A stretch of 64,000 nucleotides of DNA from Solwaraspora sp. WMMA2065. GTDB lineage: Bacteria; Actinomycetota; Actinomycetes; Mycobacteriales; Micromonosporaceae. The DNA is taken from contig NZ_CP128361.1 in NCBI RefSeq assembly GCF_030345075.1, forward strand, positions 4,960,001-5,024,000. The letters are read 5' to 3'. The stretch's first letter is position 1; each line of letters begins with the position of its first letter. The position numbers were made by a program, and so were the translations under genes. The notes below the pieces were generated by a model. That model saw nothing but the letters and a program-made list of their open reading frames with translations, did not search any database and was not told the origin of the DNA. Shown piece by piece: positions 1 through 10,740 of this stretch.

Positions 1-198
1 GCGGGCCGGACAGGTCGGATCCATCGCCAGGTCGAACAGCGTGGTGATCAGCCGGTCACCGGAGACGAGCAGGTCCCAGTCCTGCGGCATCGACTGCAGC
101 GGGACCGAGTCCGGCTGGTACGCCCAGGCGCGCAGCTCGGCGGGCGCTGGGTCCACCGGGTTGGCGAAGCCGCGGAACGCCGACTCTTGCACGCTCAA
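1..198 (-). CDS. Hypothetical protein, N-terminal part (runs off the window)
   Basis: Only the first 66 codons are present; the gene continues beyond base 1. The start is TTG at 198 with GGAGGG six bases upstream; an in-frame GTG at 192 is the alternative. The visible protein begins SVQESAFRGFANPVDPAP and continues with LRAWAYQPDS and a segment around WDLLVSGDRL. It is acidic and soluble, with no signal peptide or membrane segment. I do not recognise a domain. It reads divergently from nothing and lies downstream of no operon partner in view, so no role is assigned. Confidence 0.6.
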   Translation of the reverse strand, partial: MSVQESAFRGFANPVDPAPAELRAWAYQPDSVPLQSMPQDWDLLVSGDRLITTLFDLAMDPTCPAR

Positions 199-315
199 CG
201 GGGACCCTCCCGTTCGCGGCCGACAGGGCACAACCGGCCCTGGGCCTACCACTAGCTACTGCCGCGCCACGGTAGCGTGTCGGAGGGTGATCGGGGAAGT
301 CCCTGGTAATGCCTT

Positions 316-1545
316 TCACGAAGCCGGTACGTGTTGGTCCGCTCCCGTCAGGTGATTTCCGCTGGCCGCGAGGGGTGCGGGCCGCCCCCGCAGCCGATGC
401 TTGAACCAGCGGGAATCCGGAATCCGGGCCAGCACCGGTCCGGTTACCACCGTGATCAGCACGTACGCGGTGGCCAACGGCGCGAGCGCCGGCTCGATGC
501 CGGAGCTGGCGACCGCAAGGCCGGCGATCACGATGGAGAACTCCCCACGCGGCATCAGCGCCAGCCCGGCCCGCCACCGACCGGGAGCGGCGATGCCGGC
601 CCGCTTGGCGGCCAGGTAGCCGGTCAGCACCTTGGTGCCCATCGTCACCACCGCCAGGCCGAGGGCCGGCAGCAGCACCGGCGGGATGTCCCGGGGGTCG
701 GTCACCAGCCCGAAGAAGACGAAGAAGACCGCGGCGAACACGTCCCGCAGCGGGGTGAGCAGTTCGGTGGCGCTGTGCGCCACCGGCCCGGACAGCGCGA
801 TGCCGACCAGGAACGCGCCGACCGCCGCGGAGACCTGCAGTTCGGCGGCGATCCCGGCGACCAGCAGGGTCAATCCGAGTACGCCGAGCAGCAGCGCCTC
901 CGGGTCGCGTACCGACAGCAGAGCGGAGATCCGGTGGCCGAACCGGACCGCGACCAGCAGCACGACGGTGACCGTGGTGACCGCCACCGCGACCGCGAGG
1001 CTGCCGGCGGCGAGCCCGGCGCCGATCAGCACCGCGCTGAGCACCGGCAGGTAGAACGCCATCGCCAGGTCCTCGACGACCAGGATCGACAGGATGACCG
1101 GCGTTTCGCGGTTACCCAGCCGGCCCAGGTCGCCGAGCATCTTGGCGATCACGCCGGACGACGAGATCCAGGTGATCCCGCCGAGCACCACGGCGGCGGT
1201 CGGCCCCCAGCCGAGCAGCAGGGCGAACGCGACTCCCGGCAGCGCGTTGAGCAGCGCGTCGATCAGGCCCGCCGGTGCCGCCCGGCGCAGGTTGCCGATC
1301 AGCTCGCTCGCCGAGTACTCCAGCCCGAGCATCACCAGCAGCAGCACCACGCCTATCTCCGCCCCGACGGCGAAGAAGTCCTGGATGTCGTGCAGCGGGA
1401 GCAGGCCGCCGTGACCGAACAGCAGCCCGGCGAGCAGGTAGAGCGGGATCGGCGACAGCCCGTAGCGCCGGGACAGGCGGCTGAGCAGACCGAGGAGCAG
1501 CAGCAGCGCGCCGAGTTCGATCAGCAGCAGTGCGCTGTCGTGCAT
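316..1545 (-). CDS. khtU: CPA2-type cation/proton antiporter (KhtU-like)
   Basis: A 409-residue polytopic membrane protein made almost entirely of hydrophobic segments, as expected for the monovalent cation:proton antiporter-2 family (KefB/KhtU type), which exchanges K+ or Na+ for H+ across the cytoplasmic membrane. Typical family stretches are visible, including GLEYSASELIGNLR after the first helices and the GITWISSSGVIAKML segment. It lacks the cytosolic KTN/RCK domain found at the C-terminus of KefB/KefC; that role is probably supplied in trans by the upstream TrkA-C protein, seven bases away. This pairing is the KhtT/KhtU arrangement known from Bacillus, where it handles K+ efflux. The transported ion is inferred from that pairing. 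Confidence 0.85.
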   Translation of the reverse strand: MHDSALLLIELGALLLLLGLLSRLSRRYGLSPIPLYLLAGLLFGHGGLLPLHDIQDFFAVGAEIGVVLLLVMLGLEYSASELIGNLRRAAPAGLIDALLNALPGVAFALLLGWGPTAAVVLGGITWISSSGVIAKMLGDLGRLGNRETPVILSILVVEDLAMAFYLPVLSAVLIGAGLAAGSLAVAVAVTTVTVVLLVAVRFGHRISALLSVRDPEALLLGVLGLTLLVAGIAAELQVSAAVGAFLVGIALSGPVAHSATELLTPLRDVFAAVFFVFFGLVTDPRDIPPVLLPALGLAVVTMGTKVLTGYLAAKRAGIAAPGRWRAGLALMPRGEFSIVIAGLAVASSGIEPALAPLATAYVLITVVTGPVLARIPDSRWFKHRLRGRPAPLAASGNHLTGADQHVPAS

Positions 1546-1552
1546 GGCCGGG

Positions 1553-2053
1553 TCAGCCGGCCGGGTCGTCGTTGGCGAGGATGCCGCCGACGCCGTCCAG
1601 CCCGGACCTGGTGCCGACGACCACCACCACGTCGCCGGCGGCGAACCGGAACTCCGGCCCGGGAGAGGCCAGCACCTCCCGGTTGCGCAGCACCGCCACG
1701 ATCGACGCCCCGGTACGGGTCCGCGTCTTGGTGTCGCCGAGGGTACGGCCGACGAACGGCGAGCCGGCCGAGATCGGTACCTGCTCGGTGAGCAGCCCGG
1801 CGGCCTGGTCGCGCAGCCCGGCGAGCTGGCTGAGCATCAGCGACGCGCCGAGGATGTCGGCGAGCGCCTCCGCCTCGTCGTCGGTCAGCGGGATGTCGGC
1901 GTCACAGGCGTCCGGGTCGTCCCGGTCATACAGGACGAGGTCCCGACGCCCTGACCGGTGACTCACCACACCGATCCGTCGGCCTGACTCGGTCATCAGG
2001 TCGTGGCGTACCCCGATGCCGGGCAGGTCGACCTGTTCCACACGTGCGCGCAC
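1553..2053 (-). CDS. khtT: TrkA-C (RCK_C) regulatory subunit of the antiporter (KhtT-like)
   Basis: 166 residues. The N-terminal half carries the KhtT-type pattern LPGIGVRHDL, then GRRIGVVSHRSGRRDLVLYD and an LTDDEA helix. The C-terminal half (about residue 87 onward) is an RCK_C domain ending in the FAAGDVVVVVGT strand pair. Such subunits bind ligands or nucleotides and gate a partner antiporter. It is the first gene of a two-gene operon with khtU (7-base gap). I chose GTG at 2053 because the conserved region begins RARVEQVDLPG directly after it; GTG at 2062 is possible. Much longer upstream extensions cross the divergent promoter region and are not credible. Confidence 0.82.
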   Translation of the reverse strand: MRARVEQVDLPGIGVRHDLMTESGRRIGVVSHRSGRRDLVLYDRDDPDACDADIPLTDDEAEALADILGASLMLSQLAGLRDQAAGLLTEQVPISAGSPFVGRTLGDTKTRTRTGASIVAVLRNREVLASPGPEFRFAAGDVVVVVGTRSGLDGVGGILANDDPAG

Positions 2054-2189
2054 ACCGTCCACGCTACGCCGCCTAAGGGCAGACGGTCGCGCCGCGTCCC
2101 GGCAGACTGGTGCGGACGCGGTGCCGAATCGGCCCAGGCGTGGTCGCCGGACCGGGCGGTCGTGGGGCGCGGACGGAAGGAGAGGGTGG

Positions 2190-2978
2190 ATGCGACGTCG
2201 GGCAGGCGGGTCCATCACGGCCATCGTTCTGTCGGCCCTGCTGATCCTCACCGGGTGTTCGATCGGCGACATCCGCCGGCCACCTCCAGACCGCGCGGCC
2301 CCGTCGACCGACGCGACGGTGCCTGTCGGTGGGCCCGCCGTCGAGGTCCGCCCGATGCGGGTGCCGGCCGGCTACGCCGCCCCATTCGTCGCGTTCGACG
2401 ACGCCAAACACGGGTACGCCTACTTCCACGGATGCGACACGTCGGTGGGCGCCGGGGCGCCGGCGAGTTGCCCGGCGGTGCTCTACGCGACCGCCGACGG
2501 CGGCCGGTCCTGGCAGCACCGGGAGCACCCGGACCCGGCGGTGGCGGAGCATTCGATGCTGGTCGGCCACGGCAGCCTGGTGCTGTCCGCCGACGCCGCC
2601 TGGTACCGGTCGCTCGACGGGGGTGTGACCTTCACCCGGGGCAACGGCCCGGACGGGTCGATGCCGCCGGAGTTCGCCGCCGTGCACGGGCGGTACCAGG
2701 TGTGCTGCGGCTCCGACGGTGTCGCCCGGGTCGGCGAAGCCACCCAGGTGGGGGTGAAGCCGTTGGCGCAGCAGCCGCCGATCCCGGTCGTGCAGACCGT
2801 CGGGTACATCGGCGACAAGTTGACCGTCGCCGGGCTGCACGACGGCCGGCTGCATGTGGCGTTCGGCGCGCCGGTGGCGACTGACGATGACGGTGGCGGT
2901 GGGACCGGGGTGCGCTGGCTGTGGCGGACCGACGCGTCACCGTCGCGGATCCGGAGCGGATCCGCCAGTTCGTCGTAG
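2190..2978 (+). CDS. Lipoprotein, 5' part of a frameshifted gene
   Basis: ATG at 2190 follows a GGAAGGAGAG ribosome site. The product starts with a basic stretch, a hydrophobic helix and the lipobox LILTGCS (Cys about residue 23), so it should be a secreted membrane-anchored lipoprotein. The body has recurring YATADGGRSW and WYRSLDGGVTF motifs, which resemble BNR/sialidase-type beta-propeller blades (WD40/YVTN-like secreted proteins). The frame ends at 2978 with a short low-complexity tail (SPSRIRSGSASSS). The natural continuation, VTVADPERIRQFV and onward, is in another frame and runs to 3346. I read the two parts as one gene with one base missing near 2920-2935. Confidence 0.7.
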   Translation: MRRRAGGSITAIVLSALLILTGCSIGDIRRPPPDRAAPSTDATVPVGGPAVEVRPMRVPAGYAAPFVAFDDAKHGYAYFHGCDTSVGAGAPASCPAVLYATADGGRSWQHREHPDPAVAEHSMLVGHGSLVLSADAAWYRSLDGGVTFTRGNGPDGSMPPEFAAVHGRYQVCCGSDGVARVGEATQVGVKPLAQQPPIPVVQTVGYIGDKLTVAGLHDGRLHVAFGAPVATDDDGGGGTGVRWLWRTDASPSRIRSGSASSS

Positions 2979-3346
2979 AGACGACGCCGTCGGGCGGTTA
3001 CTGGCTGATCGGCGAGCCGGTGCCCCTGCCGGGTGAGTTTCCGCTCGTCTGGCGGGCCGATTGGGGTCGGCTGGAGCCGGTGCCGGTCCACGACCCGCCG
3101 CCGGACGTGATGTCGGCGCTGCCGGACGGTGGCCGGTTGCTGGTCACCACCCGTACCGGTGTCTGGTCGCTCGGCTCCGACGGCCGCTTCGAGCCGATCG
3201 ACTGGCCGGTGCAGGGTGCGTACCTCACCCGGCTGCGGGACGCGACGGTGCAGGCGGTCCGACCGGACGGAGCGGTGCTGCTCAACGTGCGACAGCCGTC
3301 GGGTGCCGGGTGGGTGGAGATCTCCTGGGAACCGTACGGGCGGTAG
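2921..3346 (+). pseudogene. Lipoprotein, 3' part in the shifted frame
   Basis: This is the C-terminal part of the preceding lipoprotein: it contains PSGGYWLIGEPVPLPGEFP, VWRADWGRLEPV, LLVTTRTGVWSLGSDG and VEISWEPYGR, which look like further propeller blades. There is no ribosome site or sensible start; the frame is simply open from about 2921. From the ATG at 2190 to this stop is 1157 bases, two more than a multiple of three, consistent with a single lost base. It could be a real inactivation or an assembly error; the sequence alone cannot tell. Confidence 0.65.
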
Positions 3347-3388
3347 ACCGGTGCGGGTCGGGCTTCGGCGGTCGACTCGTCGATCGGA

Positions 3389-3409
3389 GTTGAGTGGAAT
3401 AGACTCAAG
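3389..3409. promoter_or_regulatory. HAIR-type HspR operator upstream of clpB
   Basis: The inverted repeat TTGAGT-N7-ACTCAAG (left arm 3390-3395, right arm 3403-3409) matches the HAIR consensus CTTGAGT-N7-ACTCAAG, except that the first base is G. In Streptomyces and mycobacteria HspR binds this element and represses clpB and dnaK until heat shock. It sits 49 bases ahead of the clpB start. The call rests on the consensus and on position. Confidence 0.85.
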
Positions 3410-3457
3410 TCTGGTGGTGTCCTCATCAGTGGACCAACCTGCCGTACAGGGGAGCAC

Positions 3458-6049
<2,592 letters not shown>

Positions 6050-6207
6050 CCAGCATCGATGTATGTCGGTGAGTGCCGTCGATCGCTCTGCTCGACTGCG
6101 AGGCCGGGTTCGGCGACGAAACGCGAGGTCGACGCGGCGTCCGTTTGCCCCGTGTCACTGGCGGGGTACCGCTACGGTGATCTTCCGAAGCTTCGGGAAG
6201 GAGAGCC

Positions 6208-6990
6208 GTGTCGGATCCGAATCCGGCCGCGCCACCGGTCAAGGCGCGGCCGAGCACCGTCACCATTTCGAGTTACCTGCTGTTCCTGATCGCCGCGCTG
6301 CAGGTCGTCGGCCTGATCGTCGCGCTGTCGGTGATGGGCACGATGCAACAGGTCTACGAGGACGCCTACGCCGGCACCGACATGGAGGCCATCAGCAGCC
6401 TCACGACGATCTCCCTGATCGCCGGCGCGATCTTCGGCCTGCTGATCGCCGCCGGCCTGGTGGTGCTGGCTCTGCTCAACAACCGGGGCAAGAACCCGTC
6501 TCGGATTGTCACCTGGGTGCTCGGTGGCATCTTCCTCTGCTGCTCCGGGGGCGGGCTCGCGCTCGGCGCGGCCGGCAGCGCGTTGCCCACCGGCCCGACC
6601 AGCACCGACCCGAACATGCCGGACCCGGCGCAGGTGCAACGGGATCTGGAGGCCGCGCTGCCCGGCTGGTATGAGCCGGCCAACCTGTTGCTCGGCGTCG
6701 TGACCGTGCTGGCGCTGCTGACCGCGCTGATTCTGCTGGCGCTGCCGCCGTCGAACGACTTCTTCCGTAAGCCCGCCGTCGCCTGGGAGCCGCCGGTGCC
6801 GGGCGGCGGGTACGGCGTGCCGCCGATGCCGGGCGGCGCCTACCCGAGCTACCCCGCCGCTCCCGGCACACCACCGGCCGCCGGCCCGCCGCCGGCCACC
6901 CCGCCCGGCCCGCCGCCGGCACCAGGTGCGCCGCCAGCTGCCGGACCGTCGGAGAATCCGCCGGGCAACCCCCCGCCGCCGACCAGCTGA
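6208..6990 (+). CDS. Membrane protein with proline-rich C-terminal tail
   Basis: 260 residues starting at GTG 6208 after GGGAAGGAGAG. The sequence shows about four membrane helices: ISSYLLFLIAALQVVGLIV near residues 20-45, one around 70-92, VTWVLGGIFLCCSGGGLAL near 103-122, and LLLGVVTVLALLTALILLAL near 157-178. The last 70 residues are a Pro/Gly/Ala-rich cytosolic tail with repeats of PPA and PGG. Similar four-helix proteins with disordered tails are common in Micromonosporaceae, but I know no function. A strong hairpin follows the stop, so it is probably monocistronic. Confidence 0.7.
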   Translation: MSDPNPAAPPVKARPSTVTISSYLLFLIAALQVVGLIVALSVMGTMQQVYEDAYAGTDMEAISSLTTISLIAGAIFGLLIAAGLVVLALLNNRGKNPSRIVTWVLGGIFLCCSGGGLALGAAGSALPTGPTSTDPNMPDPAQVQRDLEAALPGWYEPANLLLGVVTVLALLTALILLALPPSNDFFRKPAVAWEPPVPGGGYGVPPMPGGAYPSYPAAPGTPPAAGPPPATPPGPPPAPGAPPAAGPSENPPGNPPPPTS

Positions 6991-7004
6991 TGATCGGTCG
7001 ATCA

Positions 7005-7035
7005 CGGGTCGGTCCGCCCGGGGCGGACCGACCCG
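7005..7035. terminator. Perfect 15-bp inverted repeat, terminator-like
   Basis: Arms 7005-7019 and 7021-7035 are exact reverse complements around one central base, just after the membrane-protein gene. There is no T-tract, as usual for high-GC actinomycete terminators. Confidence 0.6.
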
Positions 7036-7074
7036 CCGGTACGGGGAGACCCGGTCCTCGTAGGAGGTGACGAC

Positions 7075-7866
7075 GTGGGGGACAAGCCTGCCCTGCGTAC
7101 CGCACTGGTCACCGGGGCCACTGCCGGCCTCGGTGCCAGCTTCGCCCGTCGGCTCGCCGGCGACGGGTACCGGCTGGTGCTGGTCGCCCGTGACCGGCAG
7201 CGGCTCACCACGCTTGCTGACGACCTGGCCGACCGGCACGGCGTGACCGTCGAGGTGCTCGACGCCGACCTGGCTACTGACGGTGGAGTGACCGTCGTGG
7301 CCGACCGGCTGCGGTCCGTCGACGCACCGGTCGACCTGCTGGTCAACAACGCGGGCATCGGTCTGAACCGGTCGTTCCGGCGCACCGACGAGGCGGACGA
7401 GCTGCGGCTGCTGCGGCTCAATGTGGAGGCGGTGCTGCGGTTGACGCATGCCGTCCTGCCCGGCATGGTGCAACGCCGACAGGGCAGAGTGATTAATGTC
7501 TCGTCGGTGGCGGGCTTTGGTCCGTTAGCAGCTGGTTCGACCTATTCGGCGAGCAAGGCCTGGGTGACGAACTTCAGTGAGTCGATCGACATGTCGGTCC
7601 GCCACCTCGGGGTGCGGGTGATGGCGTTGTGCCCGGGCTACGTCCGCACCGAGTTCCACGAACGCGCCGGTATCCGGACCTCCGGCTCGCCGACCTGGCT
7701 GTGGCTGCGGGCCGACGACGTGGTCGCCGATGGTCTGCGGGACCTGGCCAGGGGGCGGGCGGTGAGCGTCCCCGACTGGCGCTACAAGACGCTCGCCACT
7801 GTGGTGCGTCACGCTCCGCATGGGCTGCTCCGGTTGGCCGCCGGCCGGCCGAAGGGTCGCGAGTGA
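7075..7866 (+). CDS. Short-chain dehydrogenase/reductase (SDR)
   Basis: 263 residues of classical SDR type. The cofactor motif TGATAGLG is at residues 13-20, NNAG follows the fourth strand, and the active site is Ser in SSVAG plus Y157-x3-K161 (YSASK). Arg residues in the first loop and VARDRQRL suggest NADP(H) preference, which is an inference. GTG at 7075 has AGGAGG ten bases upstream. The C-terminal segment (ADDVVADGLRDLARGR) resembles the DltE/YqjQ-like SDR group often annotated only as oxidoreductase. The substrate cannot be told from sequence. Confidence 0.88.
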   Translation: MGDKPALRTALVTGATAGLGASFARRLAGDGYRLVLVARDRQRLTTLADDLADRHGVTVEVLDADLATDGGVTVVADRLRSVDAPVDLLVNNAGIGLNRSFRRTDEADELRLLRLNVEAVLRLTHAVLPGMVQRRQGRVINVSSVAGFGPLAAGSTYSASKAWVTNFSESIDMSVRHLGVRVMALCPGYVRTEFHERAGIRTSGSPTWLWLRADDVVADGLRDLARGRAVSVPDWRYKTLATVVRHAPHGLLRLAAGRPKGRE

Positions 7867-8020
7867 GCCGGAGAGCGTACCAGCGTGCCCGTCGAAACGC
7901 TTCCTGCTGCCGCGACCTGGAGTTTTGTGGTGTATGGGCAGCTAGCGACGTGGATGGCGTTATCGGCGAGTTGCCGGGCCGGCGGATGGGGGCCCAGTGA
8001 CGGGCAGTACTCTTTGTGAC

Positions 8021-8560
8021 ATGGGCGACCACGACGACCTGCGCAAATTCATCACTGATCTGGCCGTGGTGCACGGCAGGGTGGTGCTGTCGTCAGGTCG
8101 CGAGGCTGACTGGTACGTCGACCTGCGGCGGGTGACGCTGCACCACGCCGCCGCACCGCTGGTGGGACGGGTGCTGCTCGATCTCACTGCGGACTGGGAG
8201 TACGAGGCGGTTGGCGGCCTGACGTTGGGAGCGGACCCGGTGGCTCTGTCCATGTTGCACGCCGCTGCGGCGGAGCAACGGCGACTGGACGCCTTCGTGG
8301 TGCGCAAGGCCGACAAGACGCACGGACTCCAGCGACGGATCGAAGGGCCGGACGTGGCCGGCCGGCGGGTGCTGGCAGTGGAGGACACCTCGACGACCGG
8401 TGGGAGCGTACTGACCGCAGTCGAGGCGCTACAGAAGGCAGGAGCTGAGGTGGTCGGCGTGGCGGTGATCGTCGATCGTGGGGCCGGTGACGCGGTTCGG
8501 GCAGCCGGACTGGCCTATCGGGCCGCCTATACGTTGGCTGACCTCGGCCTTCCGGCCTAA
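8021..8560 (+). CDS. pyrE: Orotate phosphoribosyltransferase
   Basis: 179 residues. The PRPP-binding signature VLAVEDTSTTGGS lies at about residues 117-129, and the OPRTase pattern SSGREADWYVDLRRVTL is near the N-terminus, with VRKADKTHG as the flexible catalytic loop. The enzyme makes orotidine 5'-phosphate in pyrimidine synthesis. I use ATG 8021, where homologous sequence begins; GTG 7997 is in frame but not needed. There is no clear Shine-Dalgarno site, so the message may be nearly leaderless. It is not beside other pyr genes. The sequence drifts from E. coli PyrE in the loop, so a related phosphoribosyltransferase role remains possible. Confidence 0.85.
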   Translation: MGDHDDLRKFITDLAVVHGRVVLSSGREADWYVDLRRVTLHHAAAPLVGRVLLDLTADWEYEAVGGLTLGADPVALSMLHAAAAEQRRLDAFVVRKADKTHGLQRRIEGPDVAGRRVLAVEDTSTTGGSVLTAVEALQKAGAEVVGVAVIVDRGAGDAVRAAGLAYRAAYTLADLGLPA

Positions 8561-8627
8561 AAGTTTGCCGATTCGGATCTGCTGATATGCAGGCGGATCG
8601 ATGCTGTTTGGTGGAAGGATGGGTTTC

Positions 8628-8996
8628 GTGGGAACTGCGTTGGCTGAAATGACCATGCCTCAAATCTCGCCGCTTGCCGGCGAGCCGATCGAACGCGCGG
8701 ACGCGGAGCGACTCGCTGGAGTCCTCAAGGCGCTCGCCGACCCGGCCCGACTCAGGCTGCTCAGCCTGATCCAGTCGGCACCGGAAGGCGAGGCCTGCGT
8801 CTGCGACCTCACTGCTCCGCTGGGGCTCTCCCAGCCGACGGTGAGCCACCACCTGCGTATCCTCACCGAGGCCGGCTTGCTGGAGCGGGAGAAGCGCGGA
8901 GTGTGGGCTTACTACCGGCTGGTGCCGACCGCGATCGCCACGATCGCGGATCTGCTGACCCCGCCGCGTAAGCGCGCCACCAAGAAGGCACGCTGA
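8628..8996 (+). CDS. ArsR/SmtB-family metalloregulator-type repressor
   Basis: 122 residues. A compact winged helix-turn-helix with LKALADPARLRLLSLI, then ACVCDLTAPLGLSQPTVSHH (recognition helix) and a wing around REKRGVWAYYRL. The paired cysteines in ACVCDL sit where the alpha-3 metal site ELCVCDL lies in ArsR/CadC-type sensors, so thiol or metal sensing is plausible. GTG 8628 is favoured because GGAAGG lies nine bases upstream; ATG 8649 is an alternative. There is no adjacent efflux gene, so the target is unknown. A perfect hairpin follows. Confidence 0.83.
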   Translation: MGTALAEMTMPQISPLAGEPIERADAERLAGVLKALADPARLRLLSLIQSAPEGEACVCDLTAPLGLSQPTVSHHLRILTEAGLLEREKRGVWAYYRLVPTAIATIADLLTPPRKRATKKAR

Positions 8997-9002
8997 CCTG
9001 AC

Positions 9003-9052
9003 GGCACCTTGCCTGGTCGACTCGCGGAGGCGGAGCCGCCAGGCAAGGTGCC
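9003..9052. terminator. Perfect 14-bp stem-loop after the ArsR gene
   Basis: Arms 9003-9016 and 9039-9052 are exact reverse complements (GGCACCTTGCCTGG type) with a 22-base GC-rich loop. It lies between the ArsR stop and the ribosome site of the aldolase gene and probably insulates the two. Confidence 0.65.
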
Positions 9053-9074
9053 CAAGGTTTACGGAGGTCGCCGC

Positions 9075-9737
9075 GTGACGTACGTCGCTGGCGATCTGCG
9101 GGACCAGCTCGCCCACGTCGGGTCCGACGTGGTGCGTGCCGGTCTCGTCGTGGGCTCCGGTGGCAACCTGTCCGCCCGCCTGCCGGGCGGCGATGAATGC
9201 TGGGTAACCGCGTCCGGCACCTGGCTGGACCGGCTCGGCCCGGCATCGTTCGCCCGGGTGCGGATCGCGGACGGCTGCACCCTGCCCGACGAACCGCAGG
9301 TCCGGCCGACCAGTGAGCTGGCGCTGCATCTGGCGGTCTACCGTGCCCGCCCCGACGTCCGCGCCATCGTGCACCTGCACCCGCAGAGCATGCTGCTGCT
9401 GGACGCGCTCGGCGTACCGATCCGGCTGGTCACCACCGACCACGCCTTCTACCTGCGGCGCGTCGTCACCGTGCCGTTCGCGCCGCCCGGCGGACAGCGT
9501 CTCGCCCGAGCCGCCGCCGACGCGGCCGCCGACGGCACCAACTGCCTGATCCTGTCCCGGCACGGCTGCTCCGTACTGGCCGGATCGGTGGAGCTCGCCC
9601 ACAAACGGGCGGTCAACCTGGAAGAGGCCGCCCGGCTCACCTACCGGGCACTGGCCGTCGGTCGGCTCGACGACCTGACGCCGCTGCCGGCCGACTACCT
9701 GGACCAGTTGCCGGACGCGGAGCACGGCACCGTCTGA
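9075..9737 (+). CDS. Class II aldolase/adducin-family protein (fuculose-phosphate aldolase type)
   Basis: 220 residues. The zinc-dependent aldolase fold is indicated by SGGNLSARLPGG near the N-terminus, Glu in TSELALH, the zinc-ligand pair HLHPQ, and the third His in ILSRHGC. Family members cleave fuculose/ribulose phosphates or act as 5-methylthioribulose-1-P dehydratase (MtnB); the substrate is not evident here. GTG 9075 follows GGAGG with seven bases between. The gene stands alone between a hairpin and a convergent PopT-like gene. Confidence 0.83.
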   Translation: MTYVAGDLRDQLAHVGSDVVRAGLVVGSGGNLSARLPGGDECWVTASGTWLDRLGPASFARVRIADGCTLPDEPQVRPTSELALHLAVYRARPDVRAIVHLHPQSMLLLDALGVPIRLVTTDHAFYLRRVVTVPFAPPGGQRLARAAADAAADGTNCLILSRHGCSVLAGSVELAHKRAVNLEEAARLTYRALAVGRLDDLTPLPADYLDQLPDAEHGTV

Positions 9738-9776
9738 ACCCCTGGCACGGCATCGGCCACACCCGGCCGGCCGGGC

Positions 9777-10727
9777 TCAGTGGTGGGTCGGCAGCTGCGG
9801 CGACTCCTCCTGGGTGACATCGACCGCCGCGCGGCGCAGCCGACGCTGCTCCAGAACCACCATCGCGGTGACGATGGCGACCCCCAGCACCAGCAGCAAC
9901 ACCACCGACAGCACGTTGCCGCCAGGGGCGAGCAGCCCGCGCTCCTCGGTCTGCCACGGCCACAGCGCCCGCAAGCTGCCGACAATCACTCCGGTCATCA
10001 CCGCCAGGGTCACCCGCCGGTGGTGCTCCAACAGGTACTGCAGCAGCTTTACGAACAGCGTCAACCCGACGAGCATGCCGACGGCAAAGACCGCCAGGTA
10101 GCCGAAGTCCCGGTCGTTGACCGCCTCGATGGTCGGCTCGTAGAGCCCGACGGTCAGCAGCAGGAACGACCCGGACACGCCCGGCAGCACCAGCGCGCAG
10201 ACCGCGACCGCCGCAGCCAGCAGCACCACCACCGGGTTCGGGTCGATGCTGGCCGATGGCAGACCGGTCAGCACGAACGCCGCGACCCCGGCGGCGACCA
10301 CCGCGAACACGTCCCGGCCGCGCCACGGCCGGCCGATCATCGAAACCGGCACCAGCACCGAGGCCAGCACCAGGCCGAAGAACAACCCTCGGGTCTGCTC
10401 TGGGTGCTCCTCCAGCATCGGCTCCAGCAGCCGGGCGGCGATCAGCAGACCGGGCAGCATGCCCAGCGCCAGCGGGATGATCACTCCCCAGTGCACCTGC
10501 CGGAACTGCTCCCGGCTGCGTGCCCAGCCCTGCTTGCGGGGCACGTCGGTGACCGCGTACCGGACCGCGCTGATCAGGTGCCCGGCCGAGGCGATGAGCC
10601 GCTCGTACACGCCGGTGACCAGGGCGATGGTCCCACCGCTGACTCCCGGGACGGCCTCTGCCACCCCGATCGCCGCCCCCCGGAACACATGGCCGACACG
10701 TTCGCGCACTGACATTTGCAGAACCAT
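9777..10727 (-). CDS. DUF368 membrane protein (PopT-type polyprenyl-phosphate translocase)
   Basis: 316 residues, 8-9 predicted membrane segments. Two internal repeats each contain the family hallmark: AEAVPGVSGGTIALVTGVYE near the N-terminus and CALVLPGVSGSFLLLTVGLYE in the middle. DUF368 proteins (PopT) recycle undecaprenyl phosphate across the cytoplasmic membrane for cell-wall synthesis. The start is ATG 10727 or ATG 10715; neither has a strong ribosome site. It lies 13 bases after the pnkp gene on the same strand, so it may be cotranscribed with the RNA-repair operon. Confidence 0.85.
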   Translation of the reverse strand: MVLQMSVRERVGHVFRGAAIGVAEAVPGVSGGTIALVTGVYERLIASAGHLISAVRYAVTDVPRKQGWARSREQFRQVHWGVIIPLALGMLPGLLIAARLLEPMLEEHPEQTRGLFFGLVLASVLVPVSMIGRPWRGRDVFAVVAAGVAAFVLTGLPSASIDPNPVVVLLAAAVAVCALVLPGVSGSFLLLTVGLYEPTIEAVNDRDFGYLAVFAVGMLVGLTLFVKLLQYLLEHHRRVTLAVMTGVIVGSLRALWPWQTEERGLLAPGGNVLSVVLLLVLGVAIVTAMVVLEQRRLRRAAVDVTQEESPQLPTHH

Positions 10728-10740
10728 ACCGGGCCAGTGT

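Noticed and set aside
331-1791. Long Gln/Arg/Asp-rich open frame on the + strand
   Set aside because: It is antisense to the KhtU/KhtT genes, has no ribosome site, and its composition is the mirror of a GC-rich third-codon bias on the other strand.
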